Assembly: GCF_015706575.1 (NCBI RefSeq)
Contig: NW_024037068.1
Location: forward strand, 744,001 to 808,000
DNA: 64,000 nucleotides
Source: Patiria miniata
Lineage: Eukaryota > Echinodermata > Asteroidea > Valvatida > Asterinidae
Direction: 5' to 3'
Shown in pieces: positions 35,414-48,700 of this stretch (position 1 is its first letter; each line of letters begins with the position of its first letter). A program made the translations under genes and the position numbers. The notes beneath the pieces are model-generated. The model searched no databases. It saw only the letters and a list, made by a program, of their open reading frames with translations, and had not been told where the DNA came from.

Positions 35414-35927
35414 TATTATTGCATTAAATCGGCCCTGTGTGGGTGTACTGGTACGTTGTACATGTACATGTTATTTACCGCCATTACATACTGTACAGTC
35501 TGCATTTGAAAATGTTTACAGTCGTTTCATAGTGTTTCGAATCTGGTAATGGAGTACATGTACTACAGAAATGTATCTGGTAAATCGTAATGGATCTACA
35601 GACGTGTTACATTGTACAAAGCATATCGTGGCACACACTGTTCTGACGCAGATGGTGAGTTACTGAAACTGTGTATGCTTTCACAAGTTCATTTTGTTTT
35701 GAAATTCAATTCAGGTTTGTTCGAAATCCATGACTGACCATTTTAATGCGCGGCCATTCCATATGTTACCAACTTTCACTTTCATGTTGGTATTAATTTA
35801 ATCTGTTGAAACCTCACCCTTTATTTTGAAAACATGTAATTGCCCAGTTACACTTTTACCAGTTTGAGTTTTGAGTGTTTTTTGGCATCGTTACACGTGC
35901 ACGTGCACAGGTACATGTACCAGTACA

Positions 35928-36650
35928 TTAACCCTAACGTACCGGTACCAGAATCCATCAAAATCCACACCCCTGTTTCGGGGGATTTCGGCAGATTCAG
36001 GATACCTCCATATTGCACAAACCGGGGGATTTTGATGGATTCAGGATTGTTAGCCTAGCGGAACTGCAGGATTTTGATGGATTCAGGATACCTCTATACT
36101 GAGCTGTTGGGGGACTTTGGCGGATTCAGGATCTCAACAGATTTGCTCCCGCCTAGCTGGTGGATTCTGATGGACTCACTGGCCACCAACATTTTTTGCT
36201 TGGCAAAATTGATGGATTTTGGCAGATTCAGGATACTTTCTAGTAGAAGAGCCCCAGGGGTTAGGCCCAAACAAAGTCTCCGGTTTCTGGTATGCACGCG
36301 CGTCGCCGTAGCCATGCGCGTCGGCAAAATGAAAAAGTTTTTTTTTTCAATACAAGATGATGTCTCAAAACCGCCAAACTCACTGGTTTGACTGGAATTC
36401 TGCTGCTGCACAATTTTAACGTGTTTTTAGATGGGGTTATGATCGAGAATAAGCTTTATGTGGCCTCTCTGGACTCCCATATATTTGCACTAAGTTTAGT
36501 CGGGCACCATTTGCAGTCATTAGCCGACATTTGAAGCCAAAAAAAAAAAAAAAAAAGTTAAAAAAAAAAAAAAGCCGCGTCGCCGCACCACTTTTGGGGC
36601 AAGCTCCATACCAGAAACTGGAGACTTTTTTTTTTTGGCCTTAGGGTTAA
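35928..36650. mobile_element. TTAA-flanked (piggyBac-like) element carrying a second MITE
   Basis: The outer ends TTAACCCTAACG and (right) CTTAGGGTTAA are inverted and bounded by TTAA. The left half has four variants of GATTTTGATGGATTCAGGAT. The right half, from about 36270, is a copy of the GTTTCTGGTATG MITE. A shorter relative is at 51345. Confidence 0.65.
36270..36641 (+). mobile_element. MITE with GTTTCTGGTATG inverted ends (copy B)
   Basis: The left end AGTCTCCGGTTTCTGGTATG and the right end (reverse complement AGTCTCCAGTTTCTGGTATG) are inverted. The interior (GTCGCCGTAGCCATGCGCGT, ATGGGGTTATGATCGAGAAT) matches copy A at 20329. It contains two long A runs. It lies inside the TTAA-flanked unit and about 90 bp before a SUN exon. 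Confidence 0.85.
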
Positions 36651-36727
36651 TATATGTTTATTTACTAAAACTCCTGTGGATTTTGAGTGCCTGTGTAATA
36701 AACATTTTAACTTTTTTTTCCTGATAG

Positions 36728-39700
36728 GCCAAGATTAAAGTTTGATTCACCGGAGAAGACCGAAGAGTGGCTGGCATCCAGGTATGTCGTTATGATAATG
36801 ACAGTGACAAGTTTAGAGTGACAGGACAACACTTGAGTATATATATACAGTGTTATCAAAATACTGTTTACTCAAGTGGGGCGCTATGGTCCAGTGGTTA
36901 CGGTGTTCGACTCTTGTGCCGTGGTACACGGGTTCGAATCCTGATCGTGGGAACATGGTGCTTGTGCTCTTGAGCAAGGCACTTTACCATTATTGCTTTG
37001 TCCTTCGGATGGGACATAAAGCCGTAAGTCCCGTGTGTTGTGTAATGCATGTTAAAGATCCCAGTATACACTTGTCGCTACATGTAAGAGAAGGGGTTTT
37101 CCCCCATGTTTCTGGCAGTGGCACCAATATGTGCCGCAGCACCTAGCAAAAAGGTGCTACATAATGGGTCTCATATGTTTATATACTTCATTTACCTGTC
37201 TTTGGTTGCATTCTCCCCAGCGCTTTGTATCCTTTGGAAAGGTGCTATATAAATACGGTTGTTATTAAATGCGTCAGTGAAACCCAAATTTGAATTTACA
37301 TCACCCGATGCCATTTCCATCTTACCGGTATGAAAACTTTGGTTGCAGTACCTGCTGCTGTATCGCATTTGAACTAGCCAGCCAACCCAGGCGAACTCGG
37401 TGGTCGAGCGGTAAGACACCTGTGCTATGAAGCAGGGAGTTTGTTAGTTCGAGTCCCACCCGAGTGATTTTTCTCACAATCGCTCGGGACAACACTGAGT
37501 ACAGTGTTAATGTTTTTAAAAATGCATGTACTGTGGACAAAACTCGATATTGAATTAACATTGGAATGGCAACAACTAGCTGACAATGTGAATGATACAA
37601 ACGCCATCTCTACCATTTTCATCATATTCATATGATATTTTGTCATTTCCTTATTATTTTGGTTTTAGGGTTTTTTTTTTTTTTTGGTTCCAGTTTTAGT
37701 TCCTGGAATTTGAATTTTTACTTTCATTTTTTTTCTACAGGGAAAAAACAGACTACACATACTCCAGAAGGTATGTTGATTACACATTTTGAAATTGTCG
37801 GGGTTTTTGACAAATTGATATGCGAAGTTTTGTCAGTGAATAAATGAATAACAAAATTGCACTGTTTAGAATATCATGCATTTCAGCTATATGTCAGCTT
37901 AGTAATAGCATGCACAATAGCATAGCAACATTAAGATGTATAGTAAAACCAAAATAAAAGCCAGTAGAGGTGGCAAAATGAAAAAAGAATACGCAGCTTG
38001 TGAGAAGCTTGCATACATGTAGATACAATGGACAGATCTACTGATTTCAAGGAAAGATGAAACATTTGTATAATTCCGAGCAGTCTCAACGTTGAATCAG
38101 GATAATGTAAAGACTGCATTGCAGGAAATACAATTCAATCCATTAGCACCTGTACATGTGCATGCTACATGTACATGTAGATGTACATGTAGTGTGCATA
38201 CTACATGTACATGTGCAAACTACATGTACATGTACATGTGCATCGTCTTTCACTTTCAGTGTTTTGATTCCCTGGTGAATGCATAACATCGTAGAGTGCT
38301 CAGGTGTCTTGGGCCGTGCAGGGAGCGTAATAGACATGGTGGTTTGGGCGGTTTATTGACTAATGGGTTATTGTGCTTCAGGACTGTCCATTTTCAAATA
38401 ATTTTAGTATTCGATTACTCGAAACTGCATTTGACCGAATATTTTTTCGAATATACATCGAAACTGCTGGCTGCAACTGCGTGCTGCACTGGTAAAAAGT
38501 TACACAAAGAGTGCGGCATTAAAATTCACATGCGGCACTCGATATGGGGCACTAAGCATTTTGTAATTGTCACTGGCTTTAACCTGCTCAATGGATGTGA
38601 ACAATGATCTGCCATTGACATAAAAGTTACTGTCGACAAAAAAGTGGCAATTGATAATAAAGTGCCACAACTCTACAACGAAATAACATCACATCTGTGT
38701 ATACATGTATGTATGTGCATATTTTGTTTTTGTTTTTAAACCGTCAAAAAGCTATTCGAATATTCAGTTGATGATCAAATATTTGAGTATTCAAATATTC
38801 AAATATACGAATATTTGAGTATTCAAATATTAGGGACAGACCTATTGTACTTGCTTAAAAAATGACCATAAACTTCTAAGGGATACATGTTTTGCAATTT
38901 TGTAGTCGAGTCCATCACAAGTCCAGTCACAAGTATATCCAGTGTTCATTCACAAGTAACAGTGGATGAACAATAACAAAGGAATGTCTTTGCTAAAGTT
39001 CATTTGAGTAGCTTGTGAGTTGAATTGGGACTGGAGGACTTGTGATGGACTTGCAGGGACTTGTGATGGACCCGACTGCAATGCTGGGATATTGGTAAGT
39101 TATTCCGAATGTTTTATATGTCCTATTTAATCGGCAGTGCAAGTTACAGTGTGGACGGCCAGACCAGCGGCTACGAGATTCCCATCATGTCCCGCGTGTC
39201 CAGGGGTTCCTTTCTGCGAGACACCAGCTCACCAGCAAGACGCAGCCAGCTCCAGGGAGAGGGGACGGCCAGCCCGAACCGGCGCAGCAGCCGACTGGCC
39301 CAAAAGCACAGCGTGCACGATACTTCCGCCACATCAAGGTAACAAGTCAAAATTCCTACTCTATGATTTCATTCATAAAGTGTGGCGTGGAACAACTGAT
39401 GTGTTTATTTGAGGTCCACATTATATTTTTCTACAACAGTCATCATAAGCAACTCTTTAATAATTGACTGTCTGTTTTTTGCGGCAATTCAATTTTTTTC
39501 TCTCAACTTTTTTCAAACGCTGTCTTTTAAACAAACAAAAAAGGATTCCTTTTTTGGCAGTGTCCGTAACCCCCTGAAAAGCTTTAATGAGTGGTTGCTT
39601 CTGCACGCGAACACACCTTACCAATATCTATTCTGGTAGAAATAAATTTAATAATTCAAAATTTGCTCCATAACTAAAGGTTTTTTGTTGGCTGTATCGT

Positions 39701-42700
39701 TCAAAAGTGGATAACATCTGGATCATTACATAAATTTGGGGTCCCTGTTGCATCTGATATAAGACTTTTTAAATTCGGGATACATTCTTGAATGCCTTCG
39801 ATCTCAAAGAGTGATTATGTGAAGCAAAGCACCTGCCAACAAAATAAAAAACAGTTTGAAGTCAATTTTATTGATACTTGCACGCAGTTTACACAGGTGA
39901 GGTGTAACAGGGGCACAAAAAAGTCTCACTTTTGGACCCCAAATTTGTGGAATGATCCGTCTGTATACATGTAGCTAGGGGAGGGGGGGGGGATGAAACT
40001 CTAAAAAGCCTAGACAGTACATCTTTGATCTAAAGAGAGATTTCGGTTTCTTTTCAGATTTAATCAGTCGCAGACCCGTTCCCTCCAAGTGAGCCATAGT
40101 GAAAGCCACAGCGAAAGCCACAGCGAAAGCCACAGTGCCACCAACCTGCAGACCGCGTCTTTCAACGGTCACTATGAGGACGGGAGCCAAGATGCGGTCT
40201 GGCCGTCGTCCACATCAACCATGGCGTCGTCAGCGTCCCGTCTGGCGCGAGGAACGAGGGACGCGACCGGGAGGAGCGGAATGTACCACCAGGTCCATCA
40301 CGGCAGGGAGCATTCTATCAATCATATGTACGGTAAGAATGTCGGGACTGTAGTGCAGGCTAAAACAACAACAACAAAAATCAGAAAGACAATTTGTGTA
40401 TACTTTTATGCAGTTGAAAAAAAAATGAGAATTGAGAGTTACTGATTTTAGGAAGAGCGGAAACCTTACTGAGAAAGAAAAGGGAAATTCCTGGTTGGTT
40501 CCAAAAATCCAACAAAGTTTGTGAAGTCTGTAAATCAGCACAAGAAAGCTTGATGAACAAAAAACGGACTGAAAAATCACTCATGAGACGAGGATTTTAT
40601 AGCGTATAGGTTTTTATGGCAATTGGTAAAACATATTTAAAATATCTACAGATTTTTTTTTGAGTAACAAGCTTACATTATATGTACGTTGAAGAGTCAA
40701 TTTAAAAAATGAAAGATCATGATGCACAAGTAACAGGAATATTTATAGGTTGTATACTCTTTCAAAAATGGATTTTTTTTCTCCTAATGAATTTTTAATG
40801 GATATGTTTTATTAAAAAAAAAAAAAAAGTTGTCAGATTTTGTGCGTCTCCAACCCTGTGAAAATGGACCTTCATTTTACGCAGAATTGAACCGTGAGAG
40901 CCAAATTATTGTCCAGCAGCTAATAATTTGGATGTTGCGAAGAAATATTTCGATAACTGAAGGTTGATGGATTTTGATCTCTCATTCAAAACTGAATAAC
41001 TTGTATATTGCTAGGAAAATAGCAATTGAAAAACAGCAAATCTATTTTTGGAAGTGAAACTGGAAAATAGCGTGGGGAACGCATCTTTAAGTTATGAAGT
41101 AAAACAATATGTTTAGTAATATCATAGGCCAAGAATGTTCTTCTTCACGATTAATGCTTTTTGTCATTGTCGTTTTTTTCCCCCATTGTTTCAATACAGG
41201 GCTGGATGGACATGATGAGAGTGAAATATCAGGTAAAAAAATGAGAATTGTCACAAAAACTTAGCCGGCATATTATAATAATAATAATAATAAGGTCTCA
41301 AAAAGATTCACAATTATTGCTGCTGTTCATCAGGCCATGAGACCATTTCTTGCAGCAGCTCGACAGAGCGCATTCTGGTCTCTACCTTCACAGGTACACA
41401 TTTATATTCCAGGGTGGAGAGAAGCAATTGTAGTAAAGTGTCTTGCCCAAGAACACAAGCACCATGTTCACCATCAGGGTTCGAACCCACGTACCACAGC
41501 ACATGAGTCAAACACCATAACCATTGGACCACAGCACTCTACGTTAAAGCCAGATGTCGAATGAAAACAAAGTGTCAAGGAACAAATATTTATATAACTA
41601 GTAAATTTTGATCATGACATCATTGCAATTACGCTAATTCTAATGTTAAATATGGCAGTATTAAAGCCCAGGCGCTGTGGTACATGTATGATTTACAAAT
41701 GCTCCTTAGCATTTGTAGGTTTATTACTTAATACAGAACCTTACTTTGCCATTTTGCGTTCAGATACCGAATCCAGTTCAGCAGTGACGTCAGGAGTAAG
41801 CAGTCGCACGTCGGGTAGATGGGGCACTGTAGACCACGCCCACCACACCCACCACGCCCACCACGCCCACCATGCCCAATCCTCCACCTGGTTCTTCCCA
41901 CTCACCATCCTCACTACCATCGTGACCTCGGTCGTGTCGGTGGTCACCACCGTGACCCACACGTCCTACACGTTTCTTGCCAGGGCCGTCTACGGCTCGT
42001 CCACGGGAAGTTCTGTGAGTGCTGCGTTCAGGACAGGCACGGTGTCTTCTAGAATAGGTAAGACTGTTGAGATTGTACTGTGCAGAGCCAGTGGCGCACC
42101 CAGGATTTGGCTTGGGGGGCTCACAATTTTTTTCAAAAAATGTTGCCCAAAATTTTTGGCAGCAGAAAAATGAAACAAAAATGGGGGGGGGTGTTGGACT
42201 ATTTTGATGTTGGTGGCGCCAGTTACACCCCGGTTATACTACTAAAAAATAGTCCACATACATTTCACCACAGTCTAATCGTAGAACTACAAAAAAAATG
42301 GACCCTCCCCCCCCCCTCCCCCAAAAAAACTGACACCCTCTTGGGTTATCTGGAGTCAAAGCATATATATCTGTACCAATTTACTTAAACAGTCCCAGCC
42401 AGTCAATCCTATATATAGGCTGGAAATTCTTAACTGTTGAAAACAGTCACTTGTTTGATTTTGACTGAAAGGACTACTTGGCACAGAATGTAAATTTACA
42501 TAGGATGGTTAATTGCAACTCCTACTGTAATAATAGCTCTTGGGTTTTTTGTGTGTGTGTGTTTTTGTTTTTTTTACTTGGAGTGCACTTTCCCTCCATT
42601 TTTCTTTTGCAGTTTATGTGTGTTCCAGTCTGATGGAGGTAGTCAGTGTAGCCGTGTATCGCTGTGTGACGTATCTCATGTGTATGGATGTCTGGTGGCT

Positions 42701-45700
42701 CATCTACACCAAGTAAGCTTCCTAGGACTGGTCTTTAGTCTGCTCATGATTCCACGTGTCGTTAATGGCAGCTGTCGGAGAATACTGACATAAATCTATT
42801 GCTACCACCTTTGGTTCATCTCCGGACCACTTATCTTTCAAGATTTAAGCCACGTTCGGACTGGACTTAAATTTATAAAAAAGTTACCGTGAGTGATTGT
42901 TAAAACTCCATTGTGGTTATTCTACCATGTGTCCGTCCCGTGGAAAGCCAATACCATGCTCTAAGAATCTTACGTTGCTTTTACCTAGCAGTGGTTGTTG
43001 GCACGGGACTTTGTAAAACTAACAATGTCATTCTTTCGTGACCCAGTTGGCCCCGTTAAACTGACCGCAGTGGACTGGAAGCAAAACAGTCGACTCTCGA
43101 CAATTGACAGTTTGAGAAGTTTTCCACCTGTCCACACTGGATTAATTCGATCAAATATATTGAAATATTTGGTGCCTTTGGCACAGTGTCAAGCATCAAG
43201 CCCTATGTAAATTAACAGTGGCTGGCCCGTGACCATCTTTCGTGGATTGAATATTGAGGACTTTTTTCTTGCAACTTTTTACATCGCAGAACGACAACTT
43301 TAGCACTCCTTGGAGGTCTAGCCTCATTGCTGGGCCTAGGGTCGGCCAGTCAGACAGACAGTGCAGCCATGACATCGGCGATGTTACTAGAGAAGAAGAG
43401 AAAGCGACGATCCTGCTGTCTCTGTCTCTTACTGCTGCTGGGGACGTTAGCCTGTAAGTTTATTTTGATTGACTGAGGTAGCCTGTCAATGTTGGACATT
43501 TCTGCCTGTCTCTGTGTCGTGACCTGTTGTCTAAATACCTCATTTCAGATGGAAGAATCCAACTTATATTTGGCAAAACCTTTTAAGATTGTTCACTCTG
43601 TATAACTGCTTTAAACATCCGATTGAGCATTTTCAAGGCAATTTGAACAAATTCTGTATACAATATCAATGCATTTTCTGGGTTCAATACAAACGGCTTT
43701 CGAAAGAAATTATTTTTAAACATGTATTTTTATGTAATTATTGTTGCTTTTAACTTCCGGTTATGATTTGTGTTGCACACACCAAGTTGTGTCTGTGGTA
43801 ACTAATAAACACTTAAGGAACTGTCAGAATAAATAATTTAGTAAGCCTACCGGTAACTGCTAAAAATCCTTCAAAATCCACCAGGAAGATTTTGCAGGAT
43901 TGAGGAAGGTACAGCCAAACGAGTTTGATGACCCTAGGAAGCATTTGGTTTCCTTCGAGGATAATTCAAGATTGCCTTAGTAAATCAACCCAGGAAGGTA
44001 TACCTTAAAGATGTTCAATTTTTTATTTTCTCTTTTTTTCTCCTAGCCTCATATCTTTTGTTAGCAGTGGCCCCGCTGTTAATGGCTGTAACAAGGAATG
44101 AGACAAAGGTTGGTTTGACAATATACAAATATTGAGGGGCTCAGAGTAAAAGGGGAGGAATATTATCGCAAGGTAAAATTTGGACTTTTCCATTTCACGA
44201 GGCTAAGCCGATTGAATTGGAAAAGTCCAGATTTAACCGAGCGATACTATTCCTCCCATTTCACAATTTAAAGCCACTCAATATTTGTTTCATATAACTG
44301 GCATATAGATCCTTGTCATTTGATATATTTGAACTTTTATTTCAATACAAAACTGGAGGAAAATGTATTTCTCTCTTCCAAACCACCCCTTCACGAAAAT
44401 GTTTGAACCCAACGCTGTAGTGCTGGCTCTTTGGAACAGTACGCGCAACGCTGAACGCACACACCAGCATGCATTTGCACACAAATACTGCATCATGATC
44501 CTAACTCTTCAAAAGTAAGATTTTTTAACTTCTAACCCTCTAGCTTGTTCGAAAAATCATTAAAATGTGCAAGATTCAGGATTAAATTTGAATCCCTATC
44601 CTGCGTTTTATTATTACCATGCTTTTATGTGTTTTCAGACTGACTCTCCTCTTCACACTGTGGATGAGCAGCTTGGTCTACTAGTAGGCAAGATCGGAGG
44701 GAGTTCCTCAGATGACGGCGATGATGGAGGTGCAGCAGCAGCAGCAGCCTTCATGGCCGGAGCCGGCTGTCTGCAGTGCCTTAAACAAGACGACCTCATG
44801 GCCTTGATTGGGGTCGTGGTCAACGGTCAACTGGATGACCTGAAGTCCGAGGTCGCATCTCAGAAGCAGCAAATACTGGCTGTAAGTTGGAAAATTCTCA
44901 TGCCACGTTTCAGAGTTTGGCTTCTCTTTGTATAAAGTTGGCGTGTTCAATGCTTAAATGCAAGCTTCAGTATTCTTTTCCTGTATTCCATAATATCAAA
45001 ACTTTATCTGAGGTATACACTTTCTTGTTTGAATTGAGGGGTTTTCTACTTTTTGGATAACATTGTTATTCTGATTTCCTTACATTCACAGTAATGCTTG
45101 CAGTTAGTTGTGTTTACTATGGAATGACATGAACAATTTTGTGAGGTTATCCTGCACACTAAGTATAATGCCATGGTCATAAATGTTACTGTGTTTTCAT
45201 CTGTTCACTGACCTGTGGTATTTACAACTGTAGAAAAGGAGAGTTCATTACAGCCAGATCAAACAACGTATTATGTTTTTTTGCTTTTGTGGATGCATCA
45301 GAGAGTGATGGAGTGCATTCCAGTGGTCTCTGGTTCTATCCCTGTTACAGTCAAGTGCTTAAGGTGTATCCATCTTTTATGAACTTGTGGCATCGTGAAT
45401 GTGAAGTTTGTTTCTGTCTTTGCTTTCTAGATGCAACAGTTAAGCAGTGATCAGGAAATTCAAATCAAGGACCTTCAGGAGCAGTTGGGCCATCTGACTG
45501 CCGCCCAGGGACGGCCAAACGACCGCACGCTGCTCTACCTGAACACCATGGAGGGTCAGCTGACAAGGGTCAGAGGTCAGCTGCGCAGTCTACAGCTGAG
45601 TAGACTGCGAGGGGAGCAGGACTCTGGAAGGGAGAGTACAGAGAGATCAACGATTATCGTTGGTCTGAGTGACGACCTGCAGATGCTTGGGAAGGATGTT

Positions 45701-48700
45701 GCTGGATTGCAAGCAGAACTAGAGAGCTTCCATGCCCAGCAGGTGCTTGAAATCAGTAAAGCTCAACAAGAAAGCAATCATTTGCATGGCGAATTGCACT
45801 CAGTTCATGCAAGCATGCTCTCCTGGGAGGAAAGACTAAGCGTGAACGTCACATTTCTGGAAATGAAACTCAAGGGGTTGCTCAATGACGTAGAGCTACT
45901 GAAATCAGACGGGAGGCAGAGCACGGCCAAGCTGGAAGGGCTCATTGACAGAGCCAACTCCTTTGAGTCCGGGCTCTCAGATGTCAGGGCCGAGGTTCGC
46001 AATCTGAAATCAGAGTTTGGGGACTTTCTTGCCATGTGGGAGAAGCGAGAAAAAGCAGAGGCTGTGGATTCTAGGCTGGAACTTCTGAGGAGTGATTTTG
46101 CTTCTTTTAGAGTTTCCCACGGAGATACCGAGAAATCACTGAATGAGCTACAGAACAAATATCAGACACTGAGTACTTCGCTTGGAGGGGTGCAGGCAGA
46201 CGTTAAAGACTTACACTCCTCAGTGGAGGATCTTGGAACCCAAAGAGTTGGAGCATTAGAGACCGACTTCAAGCAGCTGAATACAAAACTTGCCAAATTA
46301 GACTCGGATTTTAGCTCTTTGCAGGCTAACTTCCTGACCTTACAGGGTACTGCATCTGGAGTGGTAGACCAGAACAGGCAGGAAAGTTTGGAGTTGAGCA
46401 TCTCACAGTCTCAAGAGCAGCTGAATGTCTTTGTAACAGATGTTGATTCTCTGAAACTTCAGATCAGACAGCTGAGAAGCCAATTAGAGGATGTCAGAGC
46501 GAGTCATGAGGAGCATAAAGTACAAGCAGGGGCAGCCTTCCAGGAACTTAGATCTGACGTGGGGGAACTAAACATTAAATCTGACAGGATGGTGGTGCTG
46601 GAGAATCTTCAAGGCGATGCCGATAGCGACTCACTGGTCAAGCAGCTCTCAGAGGAGCTGGGATCAGTGAGACTGGACCTGAGAAGGGTAGCATCTCTTG
46701 AAGGAGACAGCAATCTGGTCACTGAGGTGAACAGCTTGAGAGAGTCCCTGACCTCGACCAAATCGCAGATCAACTATTTTGACACCACCCAAATGCAGAT
46801 GAGCCGAACCTTCACAAGTAGCATCTCGGATCTCCGTGACAACATCAGTGAGATGAGCCGAGCTATCGAAGACCAAAAGGCTGCAGCGATTGGGTTCAAT
46901 GCAACCGTCGTCTCGCTGCAGCAAGGACAGGATAAGCTAGCGGCATTTGCAACGCGGAAGCAGTTGGAAGACCTGGAGAAAGAGATGGTGAATGTGAAGG
47001 CAACAATCAGCAAACTTGCAGCAGCTCAGAGCGTCTATGTGACAACAGGAGACGTCGATTCTCTCAAGTCGCAGATCACTGATGTCAAATTGCAAGTAAA
47101 CAACATACAAGTCCAGCTGACTGACATGAGTGACTCGTACATGGGTGAGGCGTCATCCTACACCACCCTGGCAGCTGATTTGGCCAAGATGCAGGGTACC
47201 GTCAACCAGCTTGAGGCAATGCTCTACGATTCTGACAAGCAACCAATCAGCCTCACACTCCTGGAGTCTAGGATTAGCGACCTCACCTCCATGGTCCAAG
47301 ACAACGACAAGAATCTGGCAGCCCTCCTTGCAGCTGGGGGCACGAGAGGATCTACCGGCTCAAGTGATGCAGTCATCTTATTACAACAAGACTTGGCTGC
47401 CATCAGATCTGACACAGATCGCCTGACAGGGATGATGTTTCTCCAGGGGGTGGATGGGGAATCGACCAATGTCATGGCAGGGTTACTGGATCGAACAGCT
47501 GCGTTGGAGGCTAGCATGGCCCAGATGAAGTTGGCCGGAGTCGGTGTCGGAGCTGGAGCCGACCAGGACATCAGAATTCAGAGACTTCAAAGTGATGTCA
47601 ACAGTCTCAAGGAGGACATGATGCGACAGAGTGCTCTTCACAGTGCAGGGTGAGTAGGTATCTTTATCGCCTGCCCCCACCCACAAAAATACCTTTTTTG
47701 GCATTGATGTCTTTTGAATATTGAAAGGTTGATTTATTTCATAAGCATTTGCATGTATCATCATTTCACAACCGGTTATGGCTTTTCTTCTTATGTTCAT
47801 GTCTGCCAACCGTTGGGTTTTGTTGGGGCTGCAGAAATAGATTATGGTATATGCATTGGCTGATTGAAGTGATTATGTAAGATCAGTTGTTGGCACAGCG
47901 GTGGGATCATGCTGATGCAAACATGGCAACCACTCACTTGCAGTACCAATGGCTAGATCAGGGCCCAATTTCTTGGCTCTGCTTACCATTACTGAAAAAT
48001 CACTGTTTACTACAGCAGAAAATTCTGTGCTTACGGTAAGCGTATTTCACGCGGTTAGCAAGGATTTTTTGCTTCTGCGCATGTGTATATCCCGTAACTA
48101 AGGATTCTGCGCTTATGGGTTAGCACAGAATTTGTGGTCGTAAGCGCAGAATTCTGTGGTTAGCAGAGCCAAGAAATCGGGCCCTGTTGCCAAGTGTGCG
48201 GCGTCGTCTGTCAATAAGATGGATTACGTAACACTTTGATAGGAAATAGTTTTGTTGTATTTTACATTCCACTTACAGTGAAAATGCAGCCTCTCTGAAT
48301 CCAAAGAGGTCTTTTCTTTTGTCTGAGGGATTTTTGTCTTTGTTTATTTTAGTGCTGGTCTTGGTGTTCTTGGAGCCAGCATTCAGGATGACATGAAGGA
48401 AGCCAAGGCCAACATTACCAGATTGCAGGTGGACGTCTATAAATGCTGCAAGAACAAGACAGGTCTTCTGGTGAGTCTTCTATTAGGTTTCCTCTTCTGT
48501 CAAGTCTCTTAAATCCAAACTCTTCCTGAAAAAGATTTTTTGCTAGACCTGACGGGTCAGCCTATTGTCCTTTGACTCATTGTCCGTTTGACTGACTGAG
48601 TCCGAGACTGACTGACTGAATGACTAAATGACACACTGACTTAGTCCCTAATTGACTGACAGATAGACTGACCAAGTTACTATTAAATAATGTCCTTAAG

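Noticed and set aside
35650-36781. ATG at 35654 as the SUN start codon
   Set aside because: Spliced to 36728 it reads ATGGCCAAG and meets TGA after six codons; it can only be a short upstream ORF.
38140-38245. Regulatory palindromes (TGTACA sites)
   Set aside because: The motif belongs to a TACATG microsatellite common throughout this window, so single matches carry no weight.
45805-47571. Minus-strand open frames within the coiled-coil exon
   Set aside because: They are antisense shadows of a long coding exon with strong splice sites and clear protein character.
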